This document shows, in pieces, positions 32,649 through 41,686 of a DNA stretch of 64,000 nt. How positions within the stretch are numbered: the first letter of the stretch is position 1; every line of letters starts with the position of its first letter. A program made the translations under genes and the position numbers. This DNA is from Polyangium sp. y55x31. GTDB taxonomy: Bacteria > Myxococcota_A > Polyangia > Polyangiales > Polyangiaceae. The notes beneath the pieces are model-generated. The model ran no database searches. It was not told the origin of the DNA and saw nothing but the letters and a program-made list of their open reading frames with translations. The stretch spans positions 124,001 to 188,000 of the forward strand of contig NZ_JARZHG010000015.1 of assembly GCF_029946505.1 (NCBI RefSeq), read 5' to 3'.

Positions 32649-34001
32649 ATGCGAAATGCATTTTCCGTCAGCGCCTTCGTCGTCGGCCTCGCCCTCGTCG
32701 CGTGTTCGCCGGAGGCACGCGATTACGGTACGGGCGGCGGCGGCGCGGGCGGCACGGGCGGCGCGGGAGGCTCCGGCGGCGACGCGTGCGACCCCGGGAC
32801 GGCCAATTGCGACGGCGCGCCGGGCTGCGAGACGGACGTCACGGACGATGCGGCGAACTGCGGCGGTTGCAGCGTGCGCTGCCAGCTCGAGTGCTCGAAT
32901 TCGGCGTGCAACGATCCGGTCCAGATCGTGGCCGGCTACCGGCACTCATGCGTGCGGACGGCGCTCGGGGACGTGTATTGCTGGGGGAACAACTCGTCGT
33001 ACGAGCTTGGGATCGGGGACATGCTCGACCAGTTCGTGCCGCAGAAGGTCGCCGTCTCCGGAAAAGCGGTCCACATCGACGCGGGCGGCGGCGCCTTCAC
33101 GAATGCGGCCGGCGCGGACCAGATCGTCGCGCACACCTGCGCGGTCCTCGAGGACACGACGGTCCAGTGCTGGGGCGCGAACACGAACGGCCAGCTCGGG
33201 ACGTCGAACGGGAACTGGCAGGACAAACCCACGACCGCGGTGAGCCTGGTCGGCGCGACGGAGGTGAGCGCGGGCGGGCGGCACACGTGCGCGGTGACGA
33301 ACCAGGGCGAGCTTTATTGCTGGGGCGCGAATGACAAGGGACAATGTGGGCTCGGGTCGACGAGCGAAAAGGTCGAGGTGCCTTCGCTCGTGGCGCTCAC
33401 CGACGTCGCCCACGTCTCCGCGGGCTACGAGCACACGTGCGCGGTGAAGAAGGACGGGACCCTTCATTGCTGGGGCGTGAACGGCATTTATGGTCGGCTC
33501 GGGATCGGCGACGGGCCGGATCAGCTCTCGCCCAAGGTCGTGAGCTTGATCGGCGCGGATCAGATCTCGGCCGGCTACGAGCACACCTGCGCCTTGAAGG
33601 GCGGGAAGCAATATTGCTGGGGGAACGGTTATCAGGGGCAGCTCGGGATCGACGGCGAGTTCACCTGGCGCACGACGCCCACGGACGCCTCCGCGGTGCC
33701 CTCGCCGATCTCCGTCTCCTCGGGTTTCCAGCACACGGCGAGCGTCTCGGGCACGGACGGCAAGCCCTACGTGTCGAGCACGGTCGTGCGAATCGGCGAT
33801 GGCACGACCAATACCACGTACGTGCCGCTGCCCGTGGAGCTGCCCGACGTCGTGGAGATCGCGGCCGGATGGCGCCACACGTGCGCGCGCACGAAGAAGG
33901 GCGAGATCCACTGCTGGGGCGACAACAAGGAGGCGAAGTTCACGGCCCCGGACATGGGCGACGAGATCCTCTCCCCTCACCTGATCGGCTTCCTTCCTTG
34001 A
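32649..34001 (+). CDS. RCC1-repeat beta-propeller lipoprotein
   Basis: A signal peptide ends in the lipobox LALVAC; a Gly-rich spacer and a small Cys-rich segment (CETDVTDDAANCGGCSVRC, near 58-76) follow. From about residue 90 there are seven RCC1-type blades marked by 'AGYRHSCV...CWG.N..GQLG' (for example SAGGRHTCAVTNQGELYCWG and SAGYEHTCAVKKDGTLHCWG). The paired cysteines in each blade could form disulphides. Exported RCC1 lipoproteins are abundant in myxobacteria and probably bind partners at the cell surface, but no ligand is known. GAGG lies 8 bases before the ATG. Confidence 0.92.
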   Translation: MRNAFSVSAFVVGLALVACSPEARDYGTGGGGAGGTGGAGGSGGDACDPGTANCDGAPGCETDVTDDAANCGGCSVRCQLECSNSACNDPVQIVAGYRHSCVRTALGDVYCWGNNSSYELGIGDMLDQFVPQKVAVSGKAVHIDAGGGAFTNAAGADQIVAHTCAVLEDTTVQCWGANTNGQLGTSNGNWQDKPTTAVSLVGATEVSAGGRHTCAVTNQGELYCWGANDKGQCGLGSTSEKVEVPSLVALTDVAHVSAGYEHTCAVKKDGTLHCWGVNGIYGRLGIGDGPDQLSPKVVSLIGADQISAGYEHTCALKGGKQYCWGNGYQGQLGIDGEFTWRTTPTDASAVPSPISVSSGFQHTASVSGTDGKPYVSSTVVRIGDGTTNTTYVPLPVELPDVVEIAAGWRHTCARTKKGEIHCWGDNKEAKFTAPDMGDEILSPHLIGFLP

Positions 34002-34086
34002 GATCCTGATTTTCCGCCCTGGGCGCCTTGTGATACCTCTCTAGGCCGCGCGGGCGGCCACTTCGGGCGTCCAGAGGGGAAACTCC

Positions 34087-35925
34087 GTGAAAGCGACTTA
34101 CGCATTGAGCAAGCCGACGATCGTCGTCGGTGAGTCCACCAAGCTATCGCTCGTCGTCCGCTTCGGGGCGGAGGGGAAAAAAGAAGACGCGCCGAGAAGG
34201 AAGCTCAACCTGAGCCTCGTGCTCGATCGCTCCGGCTCGATGGGCGGCACGCCGCTGCGGCAGGCGATCAAGGCCGCGCAGGCGCTCGTCGGCGAGATGA
34301 AGGAAGACGATCGCGTGAGCGTCGTCATCTTCGACGACAGCGCCGACACGATCGTCGATCCGGTGCCCGCCAAGGACAAGAAGGGCATCCAGGAGAAGAT
34401 CGGCAAGGCGCGCGCCGGCGGCTGCACGAACCTGTCGGGCGGCTGGCTCGAAGGCGTCAAGCACGTGAAGAAGCACGCGCAGAAGGACGAGGTGAACCGC
34501 GTCCTCGTGCTCACCGACGGCCAGGCGAACATGGGGATCACCGATCCCGACGTGCTGAAGAAGACGGCCGGCGAGAAGGCGCGCGAGGGCGTCGTGACCA
34601 CGACGCTCGGCTTCGGCTCGGGCTTCAACGAGGACCTGCTCATCGGCATGGCCCGCGAGGCCGAGGGCAACTTCTATTTCATCGAGTCACCCGAGGACGT
34701 CGAGCAGGTCTTCAAGATCGAGCTCGAAGGTTTGTCCTCCGTGATCGGGCAGAACCTCGTGGTGAGCGTGCGGCCCGACGACGTCGTGGAGCACGGCTGG
34801 GTGCTGAACAAGTACCGCATCCAGGAGAAGGGGAACGAGCTCGAAGTGACGCTCGGCGACGTGTACGCCGTGGAAGACAAGGTCCTCGCGCTCGAGCTCG
34901 AGGTGAAGCCGACGAAGGCCGGGACGATCAAGGTCGCGTCGATCCAGTTCCAGTACCAGACGGTGGTCGACGGCTCGATCAAGGACGGGTCGGGCGAGTT
35001 CGTCGTGACCGTGAACGCGGGCACGGCGGAAGAAGCGGCCGCGGCAGCGCAGGACATCAACGTCATCGGCGAGGCGCGGCGCCTGGAGACGGCGAAGCTC
35101 AAGGACGAGGCGGTCGATCTCGCGGACAAGGGCGACCTCAAGAACGCAGCGCAGAAGCTCAGGAAGATGGCCGAGGATCTGCGCAACAGCCCGCTCGCGA
35201 ACCAGTTCGCGTTCGCCGAGGAGATCGAGCAGCTCGAGCACTTCGCCGACCGGCTGGAGAAGCGCTCGTACGACGGCGTGCTCCGCAAGGAGCTGCGCGA
35301 TCAGTCGTACCAGGCCGGCACGCGTAACCGCAGCGACCTCGCGCAGCGCGGCACGGCCGGCGGCAGCGCGGCGGGTTTGCCCACGGTCACGAGCGCGGAC
35401 GGCGGCGTGGTGGTGCGCTGCGAGAAGGAGGGCGGCAAGCTCCGGATCAAGGTGATCTCGGACGGCTTCGATTCGTCGAAGAACGTGCAGTTCCCGCGCG
35501 CGATCCGGCAGGAGGGCGTGACGTACCTCGTCGAGAACGTGGTGGGGAGCAACGACGGGAGCTTCTACCGCGCGGCTGGCTGGATCAAGCGGCTGCTCCG
35601 GCCGGGCGAGACGGTGAGCGTGAGCTCCGGCGGTTCGAGCCGGCGGTCGTCGGGGTCGTCCTCGAAGGCGGCGAAGACGCCGGCGACGGCGGCGGATCTG
35701 CCGACGTGCACGGAGATCGGCGACGGCGTGCTCGTGCAATGCGTGCCCGAGGGCAAGAAGCTCCGCGCGCGCGTGGTGAGCGACGGCTACAACCCGAACT
35801 GGAACATCCGCTTCCCGCGCAGCATCCGCGAGCTCGGCGTGCTCTACGTCTGCGACGAGGTCGTCGAGGCCTCGGGCGGCGGCTCGTACATCGCGGGCGG
35901 CGAGATCAAGCGGCTCATTCAGTAA
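34087..35925 (+). CDS. VWA-domain protein with two copies of an unnamed C-terminal module
   Basis: Residues 35-215 are a von Willebrand factor A domain with an intact metal site (DRSGSMGG near 47-54, TDGQANMG). A beta-rich segment and a helical coiled region (about 325-410) follow. Two related modules of about 75 residues end the protein, near 430-512 and 537-612: GGVVVRCEKEGGKLRIKVIS and DGVLVQCVPEGKKLRARVVS, each continuing to a 'FPR.IR..GV.Y' motif and ending in IKRL. A Ser-rich linker joins them. No signal peptide is present. The GTG start opens directly into the N-terminal strand. The duplicated module is not one I can name. Confidence 0.8.
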   Translation: MKATYALSKPTIVVGESTKLSLVVRFGAEGKKEDAPRRKLNLSLVLDRSGSMGGTPLRQAIKAAQALVGEMKEDDRVSVVIFDDSADTIVDPVPAKDKKGIQEKIGKARAGGCTNLSGGWLEGVKHVKKHAQKDEVNRVLVLTDGQANMGITDPDVLKKTAGEKAREGVVTTTLGFGSGFNEDLLIGMAREAEGNFYFIESPEDVEQVFKIELEGLSSVIGQNLVVSVRPDDVVEHGWVLNKYRIQEKGNELEVTLGDVYAVEDKVLALELEVKPTKAGTIKVASIQFQYQTVVDGSIKDGSGEFVVTVNAGTAEEAAAAAQDINVIGEARRLETAKLKDEAVDLADKGDLKNAAQKLRKMAEDLRNSPLANQFAFAEEIEQLEHFADRLEKRSYDGVLRKELRDQSYQAGTRNRSDLAQRGTAGGSAAGLPTVTSADGGVVVRCEKEGGKLRIKVISDGFDSSKNVQFPRAIRQEGVTYLVENVVGSNDGSFYRAAGWIKRLLRPGETVSVSSGGSSRRSSGSSSKAAKTPATAADLPTCTEIGDGVLVQCVPEGKKLRARVVSDGYNPNWNIRFPRSIRELGVLYVCDEVVEASGGGSYIAGGEIKRLIQ

Positions 35926-35934
35926 AACGACGCC

Positions 35935-35970
35935 GGGCGCGGCGCTCGCTCGGGCGCCGCGCCCCGTTTG
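35935..35970 (+). terminator. Hairpin terminator after the VWA gene
   Basis: GGGCGCGGCGC at 35935-35945 pairs perfectly with GCGCCGCGCCC at 35954-35964 around an eight-base loop, ten bases after the stop codon. It is followed by CGTTTGT, a weak T-rich end. Confidence 0.65.
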
Positions 35971-36070
35971 TCCCGCCATCCACGCTCGACCGGAAGAACG
36001 GGCGAGAGCGCGGCAAGCCCTGGAAAAATGTTTCCTCGGCCCCGCGCAGGGGGTACGCTTCCTCCGGCCC

Positions 36071-37225
36071 ATGCCCCGTTCGACGAAAAAAACTCCCGAA
36101 ACGAAAAGCACCACCCGGAAAATCCCGGCGAAACGAACCACGAAGCGCGCCGCGCCGAGGCGCGCGGCCGGGTCCGAGAGCGGAATGCCTGCCTGGGCCG
36201 CGCTCAACAACCGTGGCAATCGCAAGCAGGAGGAGGGCGATCTCGACGGCGCGATCGCCGATTTCACCGAAGCCATGAAGCTCGCGCCCGGCGAGCACGC
36301 GCCGGTGTACAACCGCGGCAATGCCCGGTCGCTCGCCGGTGATGTCCACGGCGCGCTCGACGATTACACGAAGGCAATCGAGATGGCGCCGGAATTCGCG
36401 CCCGCCTGGCAGCGCCGCGGGTTGACGAAGCAGCGGCACGGCAATCTCGAAGGCGCGATCATCGACCTCGACGAGTCCATTCGCCTCGCGCCGGACGAGC
36501 CGAGCGCCTATGGCGAGCGGGCCGCGCTCCGGGCGCTGCGCGCCGATTTCGCGGGCGCCGTGGAGGACTGCGAGCGCGCCCTGGCGATGGCCCCGCCCGA
36601 CTGGCACCATCGCTCGAACACGCAGCACCTGCTCGACACGATTCGCAAGGCCGAGGGGAATCAGAGGAACGGAACGATGGAAGCCAAAAAGGACGGAAAG
36701 AAGGCGCGCAAGGGCGCGAAGAGCGCAATGGCGGAGGAGGCGCCGCCGACGGCCCGGACGGTCGTCGAGGAGGTGCTCGGTGCGTCGGGCTTTTCGTTCG
36801 CGCTTTCCGAGGACGAGGCGGGGTACATCGACTACCTGGCCCCGGTCGGTCAGGGGATCGTGGAGTCGTTCGCGGTCCGTCTGTCCGAGGAGCTCGAGCG
36901 GGTCGTCGTGTACGTGATGTTCGAGCCGAAAGCGAAGAAGGAGCTGCGCGCAGAGCTCGCCGAGTTCGTCACGCGCGCGAATTTCGGCATGGGCGATGGC
37001 AATTTCGAGATGGACTTCGACGACGGGTCCGTCCGGTTCAAGATCGCCCTCGATTACACCGACGAGATCCTCTCGCCGCTGCTCGTGCGAAACATGATCT
37101 TCGACGCGATGGATACGACCGAGGTCTACGCGGACGCACTCGCGCGCGTGATCGCCGGCAAGGCCAAAGCAAAGACGGCCGTTCGTGCTGCCGAGAAGGC
37201 GGCGATGGAGTCGGGCCAGCTCTGA
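36071..37225 (+). CDS. TPR protein with C-terminal YbjN-like domain
   Basis: A basic tail of about 35 residues (Lys/Arg-rich) precedes four tetratricopeptide repeats (about 36-190), with typical pieces such as NNRGNRKQEEGDLDGAIADF and YNRGNARSLAGDVHGALDDY. A Lys-rich linker leads to a YbjN-like domain from about 225 to 360 (TVVEEVLGASGFSFAL, RANFGMGDGNFEMDF). YbjN-fold domains resemble type III secretion chaperones and often bind partner proteins. The combination suggests a scaffold or chaperone, in the cytosol. The hairpin repeats that follow begin at its stop codon. Confidence 0.82.
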   Translation: MPRSTKKTPETKSTTRKIPAKRTTKRAAPRRAAGSESGMPAWAALNNRGNRKQEEGDLDGAIADFTEAMKLAPGEHAPVYNRGNARSLAGDVHGALDDYTKAIEMAPEFAPAWQRRGLTKQRHGNLEGAIIDLDESIRLAPDEPSAYGERAALRALRADFAGAVEDCERALAMAPPDWHHRSNTQHLLDTIRKAEGNQRNGTMEAKKDGKKARKGAKSAMAEEAPPTARTVVEEVLGASGFSFALSEDEAGYIDYLAPVGQGIVESFAVRLSEELERVVVYVMFEPKAKKELRAELAEFVTRANFGMGDGNFEMDFDDGSVRFKIALDYTDEILSPLLVRNMIFDAMDTTEVYADALARVIAGKAKAKTAVRAAEKAAMESGQL

Positions 37226-37299
37226 TTGCGCTTGGGGGCTACGCTCGGCGAGCCCCCAAACCCTCCGATTTGCGCTTGGGGGCTACGCCCCCAAACCCC
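37225..37299. repeat. Two tandem hairpin-forming repeats
   Basis: The unit TTGCGCTTGGGGGCTACGC occurs at 37226-37244 and again at 37270-37288, and in both cases is followed by CCCCCAAACCC. Unit 1 can fold TTGGGGGCT/AGCCCCCAA (37232-37240 with 37250-37258); unit 2 folds TTGGGGGC/GCCCCCAA around TAC (37276-37294). It looks like a dispersed intergenic palindromic element, possibly also ending the transcript of the TPR-YbjN gene. Confidence 0.65.
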
Positions 37300-37372
37300 G
37301 GGCGTCGCGACCGCGCGACCCTCTTGTACCGCGCCCGCAACATGCGAGAGTAGGCCGCTGGAGGGTTTTCGA

Positions 37373-40300
37373 TTGCCTACCGCTCGGGATGGCTACCTCG
37401 CCGTGTTCGCGTCGGCCCGCAGCGACGCGGGACGCGCGATGGCCCTGGCAAACGTCGCGGCCCTGCTCGCCCACCGCGGCGACAAGGTCCTCGTCGTCGA
37501 CCTCGCCGTCGACTCGCCCACGCTCACGCGGTACTTCCCGGACGACACGAAGCGCCGCGCCGCCACGTCGAACACCCCGAGGCCGCGGCCCGCGCCCGGC
37601 GTGGTCGATCTGCTCGCCGCCGTGCGCGAAGAAGCCCGGCGCTTTCCCGCGACGCGCGGGCCCGCCGGCGGCGGCGCGGCGCGCGAACTCGTCGAGCGCA
37701 TCATCGAGGCGAACGATGCCGCGATCCGGCGCGTGCCCCTGCGCTACCCCGGCCTGCCCGAGGACCGGACGGTGGAGCTTCACTTCCTGCCCGTCGGCGG
37801 CGAGGACACGCCGCGCGAGCGAAACCGCCCGCTCGATGGGCTCGAAGCCTTCCCCGGCGTGCTCGAAGAGATCGCCGCAGCGCTGCGCGGGCGCTACGAC
37901 GCGGTGCTCCTCGACGCGCCGACGGGCGAGACCGAGACGACGGCGCTCCTCGCCTCGCACTTCGCCGACAAGCTCGTGGTGGTGCTCGACGACGCGTCGC
38001 TCGAAGAGGCCATCGAGCTCGGCGCCTGGGCGCACGGCAGGCGCGCGATCGCCTCGACGGATCGGCCGATCCACCTGTTCCCGCTGCTCGTGCACGTGGC
38101 CGACGGCCCCGCGGGCCGCGCGTTCGTCGAGGAGGCGCGGCCGCGGCTCGAAGCGCTCTTGCGATCCACCCTCGCGCTGCCCACGTGTGATCTTTCGCTA
38201 TACCTCGAGCTCGCGCAGATCCCGCAGCGCAGCACCACGAAGCCCGCCCCGCGCCTCGCCGCCGAGGTGGAGCCGACGTCGGATCCGCAGGGTCTTTCAC
38301 ACGCGTACTTCCGCTTCGTGCAGTGCCTCTCGAAGACGAGCCCGATCAAGGTCGGCGCGCGCGCGCGGCCCATGTCGGCGGAGCTGCTCTCGGCGATCGA
38401 GGCGCGCCGCGCGGCGCCCCAGGCGACGCCCGCCGAAGGCATCCGTGTCGTGCCCACGGAGAGGCCGAGCTCGCCCGGGCTCTCGGCCTCGCCCGGGGCC
38501 ACGTCGAGCAGCCGCCCGACGAGCCCCACGGAGAGGCCGGCGCGGCCCGATCCGCTCTCGTCACGCAAGCTCTCGGCCCAGCACGCCGAGCGCCTGGCCG
38601 AGGCGATGGCGCTCCGCGCGCAGGGGCGAAACGCCGAGGCCGCCAAGATCTGCGCGGCGATCGTGCGCGAGGCGGTGCGCGACGAACGAGGGAGCAAGGA
38701 GACGGCGAAGGCGTTCCTCGCGCTCGGCGATCTCTCGGCGCAGACCGAGACGGGCGAGTACGACGAGGTCGTCCGGAGGTTCCACGACCGCAGGCACGAG
38801 GATCCCGAGATCTTCGAGGCCGTGCTGCTCGCGCTCTACCGCAGGGGCAAACGCCACGCGGCCCGCGAGCGCTTCGCCCTCGCGACCGATAGCCTCGCGG
38901 CCGCGCTGGAGCTCGCCGGAGAGTGGAAGTTTGCAGGTCAAACGTCCTCGGTGGATCTGCGCGCCCTCGCGGCGGACGCGGCGCTCGCGCTCGGCGTGAT
39001 CTCGATCGAGCGGGGCGACGACGCGCGCGCGCTCGCGGCGCTCGGTCACGCGGCGCTGTCGACGTCGGGCGGGAGCAGCGCAGCGCAGCGGGAGACGGAG
39101 GCGGCAGCCGCGTGCCTGACGGCGTTCGTGCTCGCGCGCTCGGGCCGACCGGACGAGGCCGCCGAGCGGGCGAGCGCGCTGCGCGAGCGGCTCGGCCCTT
39201 CGCCGACCCCGGCGGAAGGCGCGCTCGCGGCGATCGCGGCGTGCAACGAGGGCGCCGCGCTCGGGCTCGCGGGGCGCTACGACGACGCGCTCGCGGTGCT
39301 CGGCGCGCTCTCCGAGCGGCTCGCGGGGACGTGGCAGAGCCCGTTCCACGAGGTCGCGGCGGCGGCGGCCTACAACGAAGCGGCGGTGCTCGCGCGCGCG
39401 GGCAAGCCCGAGGCTGCGCTCGAACGGCTCGGGTGGCTGCGCGCCTCGTTCGGCGGGCTCGGCGCGGTGGTACACCGCGTGCGCTTCTCGGCGGCGCTGC
39501 TCGAAGGGCACGTGCTCTCCACGCTCGGCCGGAAGGACGAGGCGATCGCGTGGCTCGAAGCGCTGCAGAACGCGCTGCGCTGGGTGGATGTTTGTCTGGA
39601 CCACCCGGGCGAGGTCTACATCCGCGAGCGCCGCGCCGACATCGCCTGGTACCTCACGCTGATGCGCGAGCAGGCCCGCGGCGTGGACGAGCTGCCGGGG
39701 CTCTTGCAAGCGAGCGAGGAGGAGGGCGACGCGCGGCACGGGCGCGTGCACCTGCGCGCGGCCTTCGAGCTCGTGCGGCACGGGCGCAGGCTCGACGATC
39801 TCGGCGCCCACCGCGCGGCCGTCGCCTGCTACGAGGAGGCGATGTCGCGGCTCGAGCGCGCAGGCTCGCGGCCGCCGGGCGACGCGGCGATGCTCGCCTG
39901 CGCGGGCCTCGTGGCGTTGTCGCGCGGCGCGGCGCAGCGCGGTATCCCGCTCCTGCGCAAGGCCGCCGAGCAAGGCGGGACGGCGGCGCTGCAATGGTCC
40001 GTGGAGCGCATGCTGGGGGAAGGACTCGACGTCGAGGCGCTGGTCGCGGCCGTTCGCGAGGCCTTCGACTGGGTCCCGCGCGACCGCACGGACGCGCTGC
40101 GCGCCGCCGATCCGCTCGGCGTGACCTTGATCCGCGCGCTCGTCTACCCGGGTCGCCCGCCCGAACCGCTCCTGCCTCCCCTGCCCTTCCCGCCCGTGGC
40201 CGCGCGGTTCGCGGCCTCGGCCACGCCCGCGCTCGCGCTCGATGCGCCGGGCCTGCCGCAGACGGCCGCGCTCACGCACGTGGGCCGGCTGCTCTTGCTC

Positions 40301-41008
40301 GATCCTCCCGACGGCACGGAGAACGACCTCGCCACGTTCGGCCCGCGTGCGACTGAGCCCGTGAAATCGACGCGGATCTCGCCGGTCTCGCTCGCGTCTC
40401 CGCTCACCTGGCCCGAGCGCGCCGTCGCGCCTGCGGGCGCGGCCGAGGAGCTCGGCAGCGCGATCGACGCGCTCTATCCGCGCTCTTCGCCCATGGCCGC
40501 GCTGATCCACGGCCAGGCGACGGGGTCCGACGGCGTGGTCGTCACGGCGCCGCCGGTCGCCATCGCCGTGGAACTGCGCGACGGCACAACCTTTCGCATC
40601 GCCGTGCTGAGCGATGTGCACGGCCACGATCGGCTGATCTACGACGGCGTCACCTCGATCCAGTTCCGCGACGGCCAGGGCCCGTCGGCGCCGCGCCGCG
40701 TGGCCACGCCCCTGCTCGCGCTCTGGCGTGCGCTCGCGATGGGCCCGCAGGGCGCGTTTTCCCTCGCGCTCGCGCCGGGGTCGTCTTCGCCCACGACGGT
40801 CGTGCTCACGGGCACGCCGCGCGAGCCTGGCACGGGGATCCTGCGCGTGGAGCTCCACGTCGATCGTGTGCTCGTGACGCGCGGGGATCCCGCGGCGCTC
40901 CGGCGTGTCGTCGCCGAGGACGTCGACGGCGTGGTGTATCGGTTCGAGGTCGAAGCGACGGTCGGCAAGATCGAGCCTTCACTTTTCGGAAGCATCCCGG
41001 GCCTGTAG
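37373..41008 (+). CDS. Large protein with degenerate ParA-like domain and TPR-like repeats
   Basis: A TTG at 37373 with GGAGGG about ten bases before it gives 1211 residues; the frame is open further upstream but runs through the hairpin repeats. Residues 1-260 resemble a MinD/ParA ATPase (LANVAALLAHRGDKVLVVDLAVDSPTL and YDAVLLDAPTGETETTALL). The P-loop reads SARSDAGRAMA, without the signature lysines, so ATP hydrolysis is doubtful. Residues 400-930 are Ala-rich helical repeats of TPR type (AERASALRERLG, AAAYNEAAVLARAGKPEAALERLGWL). The last 170 residues form a beta-rich domain (LRDGTTFRIAVLSDVHGHDRL). There is no membrane segment. The function is unknown; a large scaffold is likely. Confidence 0.78.
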   Translation: MPTARDGYLAVFASARSDAGRAMALANVAALLAHRGDKVLVVDLAVDSPTLTRYFPDDTKRRAATSNTPRPRPAPGVVDLLAAVREEARRFPATRGPAGGGAARELVERIIEANDAAIRRVPLRYPGLPEDRTVELHFLPVGGEDTPRERNRPLDGLEAFPGVLEEIAAALRGRYDAVLLDAPTGETETTALLASHFADKLVVVLDDASLEEAIELGAWAHGRRAIASTDRPIHLFPLLVHVADGPAGRAFVEEARPRLEALLRSTLALPTCDLSLYLELAQIPQRSTTKPAPRLAAEVEPTSDPQGLSHAYFRFVQCLSKTSPIKVGARARPMSAELLSAIEARRAAPQATPAEGIRVVPTERPSSPGLSASPGATSSSRPTSPTERPARPDPLSSRKLSAQHAERLAEAMALRAQGRNAEAAKICAAIVREAVRDERGSKETAKAFLALGDLSAQTETGEYDEVVRRFHDRRHEDPEIFEAVLLALYRRGKRHAARERFALATDSLAAALELAGEWKFAGQTSSVDLRALAADAALALGVISIERGDDARALAALGHAALSTSGGSSAAQRETEAAAACLTAFVLARSGRPDEAAERASALRERLGPSPTPAEGALAAIAACNEGAALGLAGRYDDALAVLGALSERLAGTWQSPFHEVAAAAAYNEAAVLARAGKPEAALERLGWLRASFGGLGAVVHRVRFSAALLEGHVLSTLGRKDEAIAWLEALQNALRWVDVCLDHPGEVYIRERRADIAWYLTLMREQARGVDELPGLLQASEEEGDARHGRVHLRAAFELVRHGRRLDDLGAHRAAVACYEEAMSRLERAGSRPPGDAAMLACAGLVALSRGAAQRGIPLLRKAAEQGGTAALQWSVERMLGEGLDVEALVAAVREAFDWVPRDRTDALRAADPLGVTLIRALVYPGRPPEPLLPPLPFPPVAARFAASATPALALDAPGLPQTAALTHVGRLLLLDPPDGTENDLATFGPRATEPVKSTRISPVSLASPLTWPERAVAPAGAAEELGSAIDALYPRSSPMAALIHGQATGSDGVVVTAPPVAIAVELRDGTTFRIAVLSDVHGHDRLIYDGVTSIQFRDGQGPSAPRRVATPLLALWRALAMGPQGAFSLALAPGSSSPTTVVLTGTPREPGTGILRVELHVDRVLVTRGDPAALRRVVAEDVDGVVYRFEVEATVGKIEPSLFGSIPGL

Positions 41009-41170
41009 GCCGTGACAACGTGGGAAAGGCGCGGCGCAGGTCGCGCCGTTCCTGCGCAACCTGCGCAGCCGTCCGAGGACACGCGACGCAAAACCGGGCG
41101 TCAACGCCGTGGCACGTGAGGTGCAAAGGCCTCATCCGCTCACGTCACGTTTTCCTGCTCCGGCTGCACC

Positions 41171-41683
41171 ATGAACCACGTCGCCCTGCAACCGATCCAA
41201 GTCGCCGAGCGGCCCCGATGGGAGCTCGAAGCATTTCATCGATCGCCGAGCCTTCGGATGGACCTCGTGGCGCTCTTCACGATGCTCGACGAGCTGCCGT
41301 TCCGCTCGATGCTGGACGTCGGCAGCAGGACGGGGCTCGTGGTGCGCGAGGCGCGGGGGCTACATCCCGGAAGGCGCATCGACGGGGTCGATCGATTCGA
41401 TTTCGGCGCGGGCGCGCGGCGGCTGCGGAAGCGATACGACGTGATGACGGCGGTCCACGCGTTGAACCACGTGCCGCACCTGGATCAGGCCGCGGCGCGC
41501 ATGGCCGAGCATCTGACGGCGGGCGGGCACGTGGTGGTCGTCAATCCGAACCCGGCATTCACGTGGATCGGCATCGAATACCTCGATCCCCGGACCCTCG
41601 ACCACGTGATGGCGCCGCACGGGCTCCGGCGGGTGCGGCGGCTCGAATACGGCAACGAGCTGCTCGTGTACCGGAAAAACTGA
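41171..41683 (+). CDS. Class I SAM-dependent methyltransferase-like protein
   Basis: A short (170 residue) Rossmann methyltransferase. The SAM-binding motif I reads MLDVGSRTGLVVREA near residue 46, followed by an acidic residue in GVDRF (motif II), the YDVMTAVHALNHV segment (motif IV) and an 'HLTAGGHVVVVNPNP' strand. It lacks a substrate-binding insert, so the target cannot be predicted. It converges with the 2Fe-2S cyclase gene, 3 bases between the stops. Confidence 0.8.
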   Translation: MNHVALQPIQVAERPRWELEAFHRSPSLRMDLVALFTMLDELPFRSMLDVGSRTGLVVREARGLHPGRRIDGVDRFDFGAGARRLRKRYDVMTAVHALNHVPHLDQAAARMAEHLTAGGHVVVVNPNPAFTWIGIEYLDPRTLDHVMAPHGLRRVRRLEYGNELLVYRKN

Positions 41684-41686
41684 GCG

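Noticed and set aside
38561-40858. 765-residue minus-strand frame opposite the ParA-TPR gene
   Set aside because: Arg/Glu/Ala-rich shadow; the plus strand has a ribosome-binding site and a ParA-like N-terminus.
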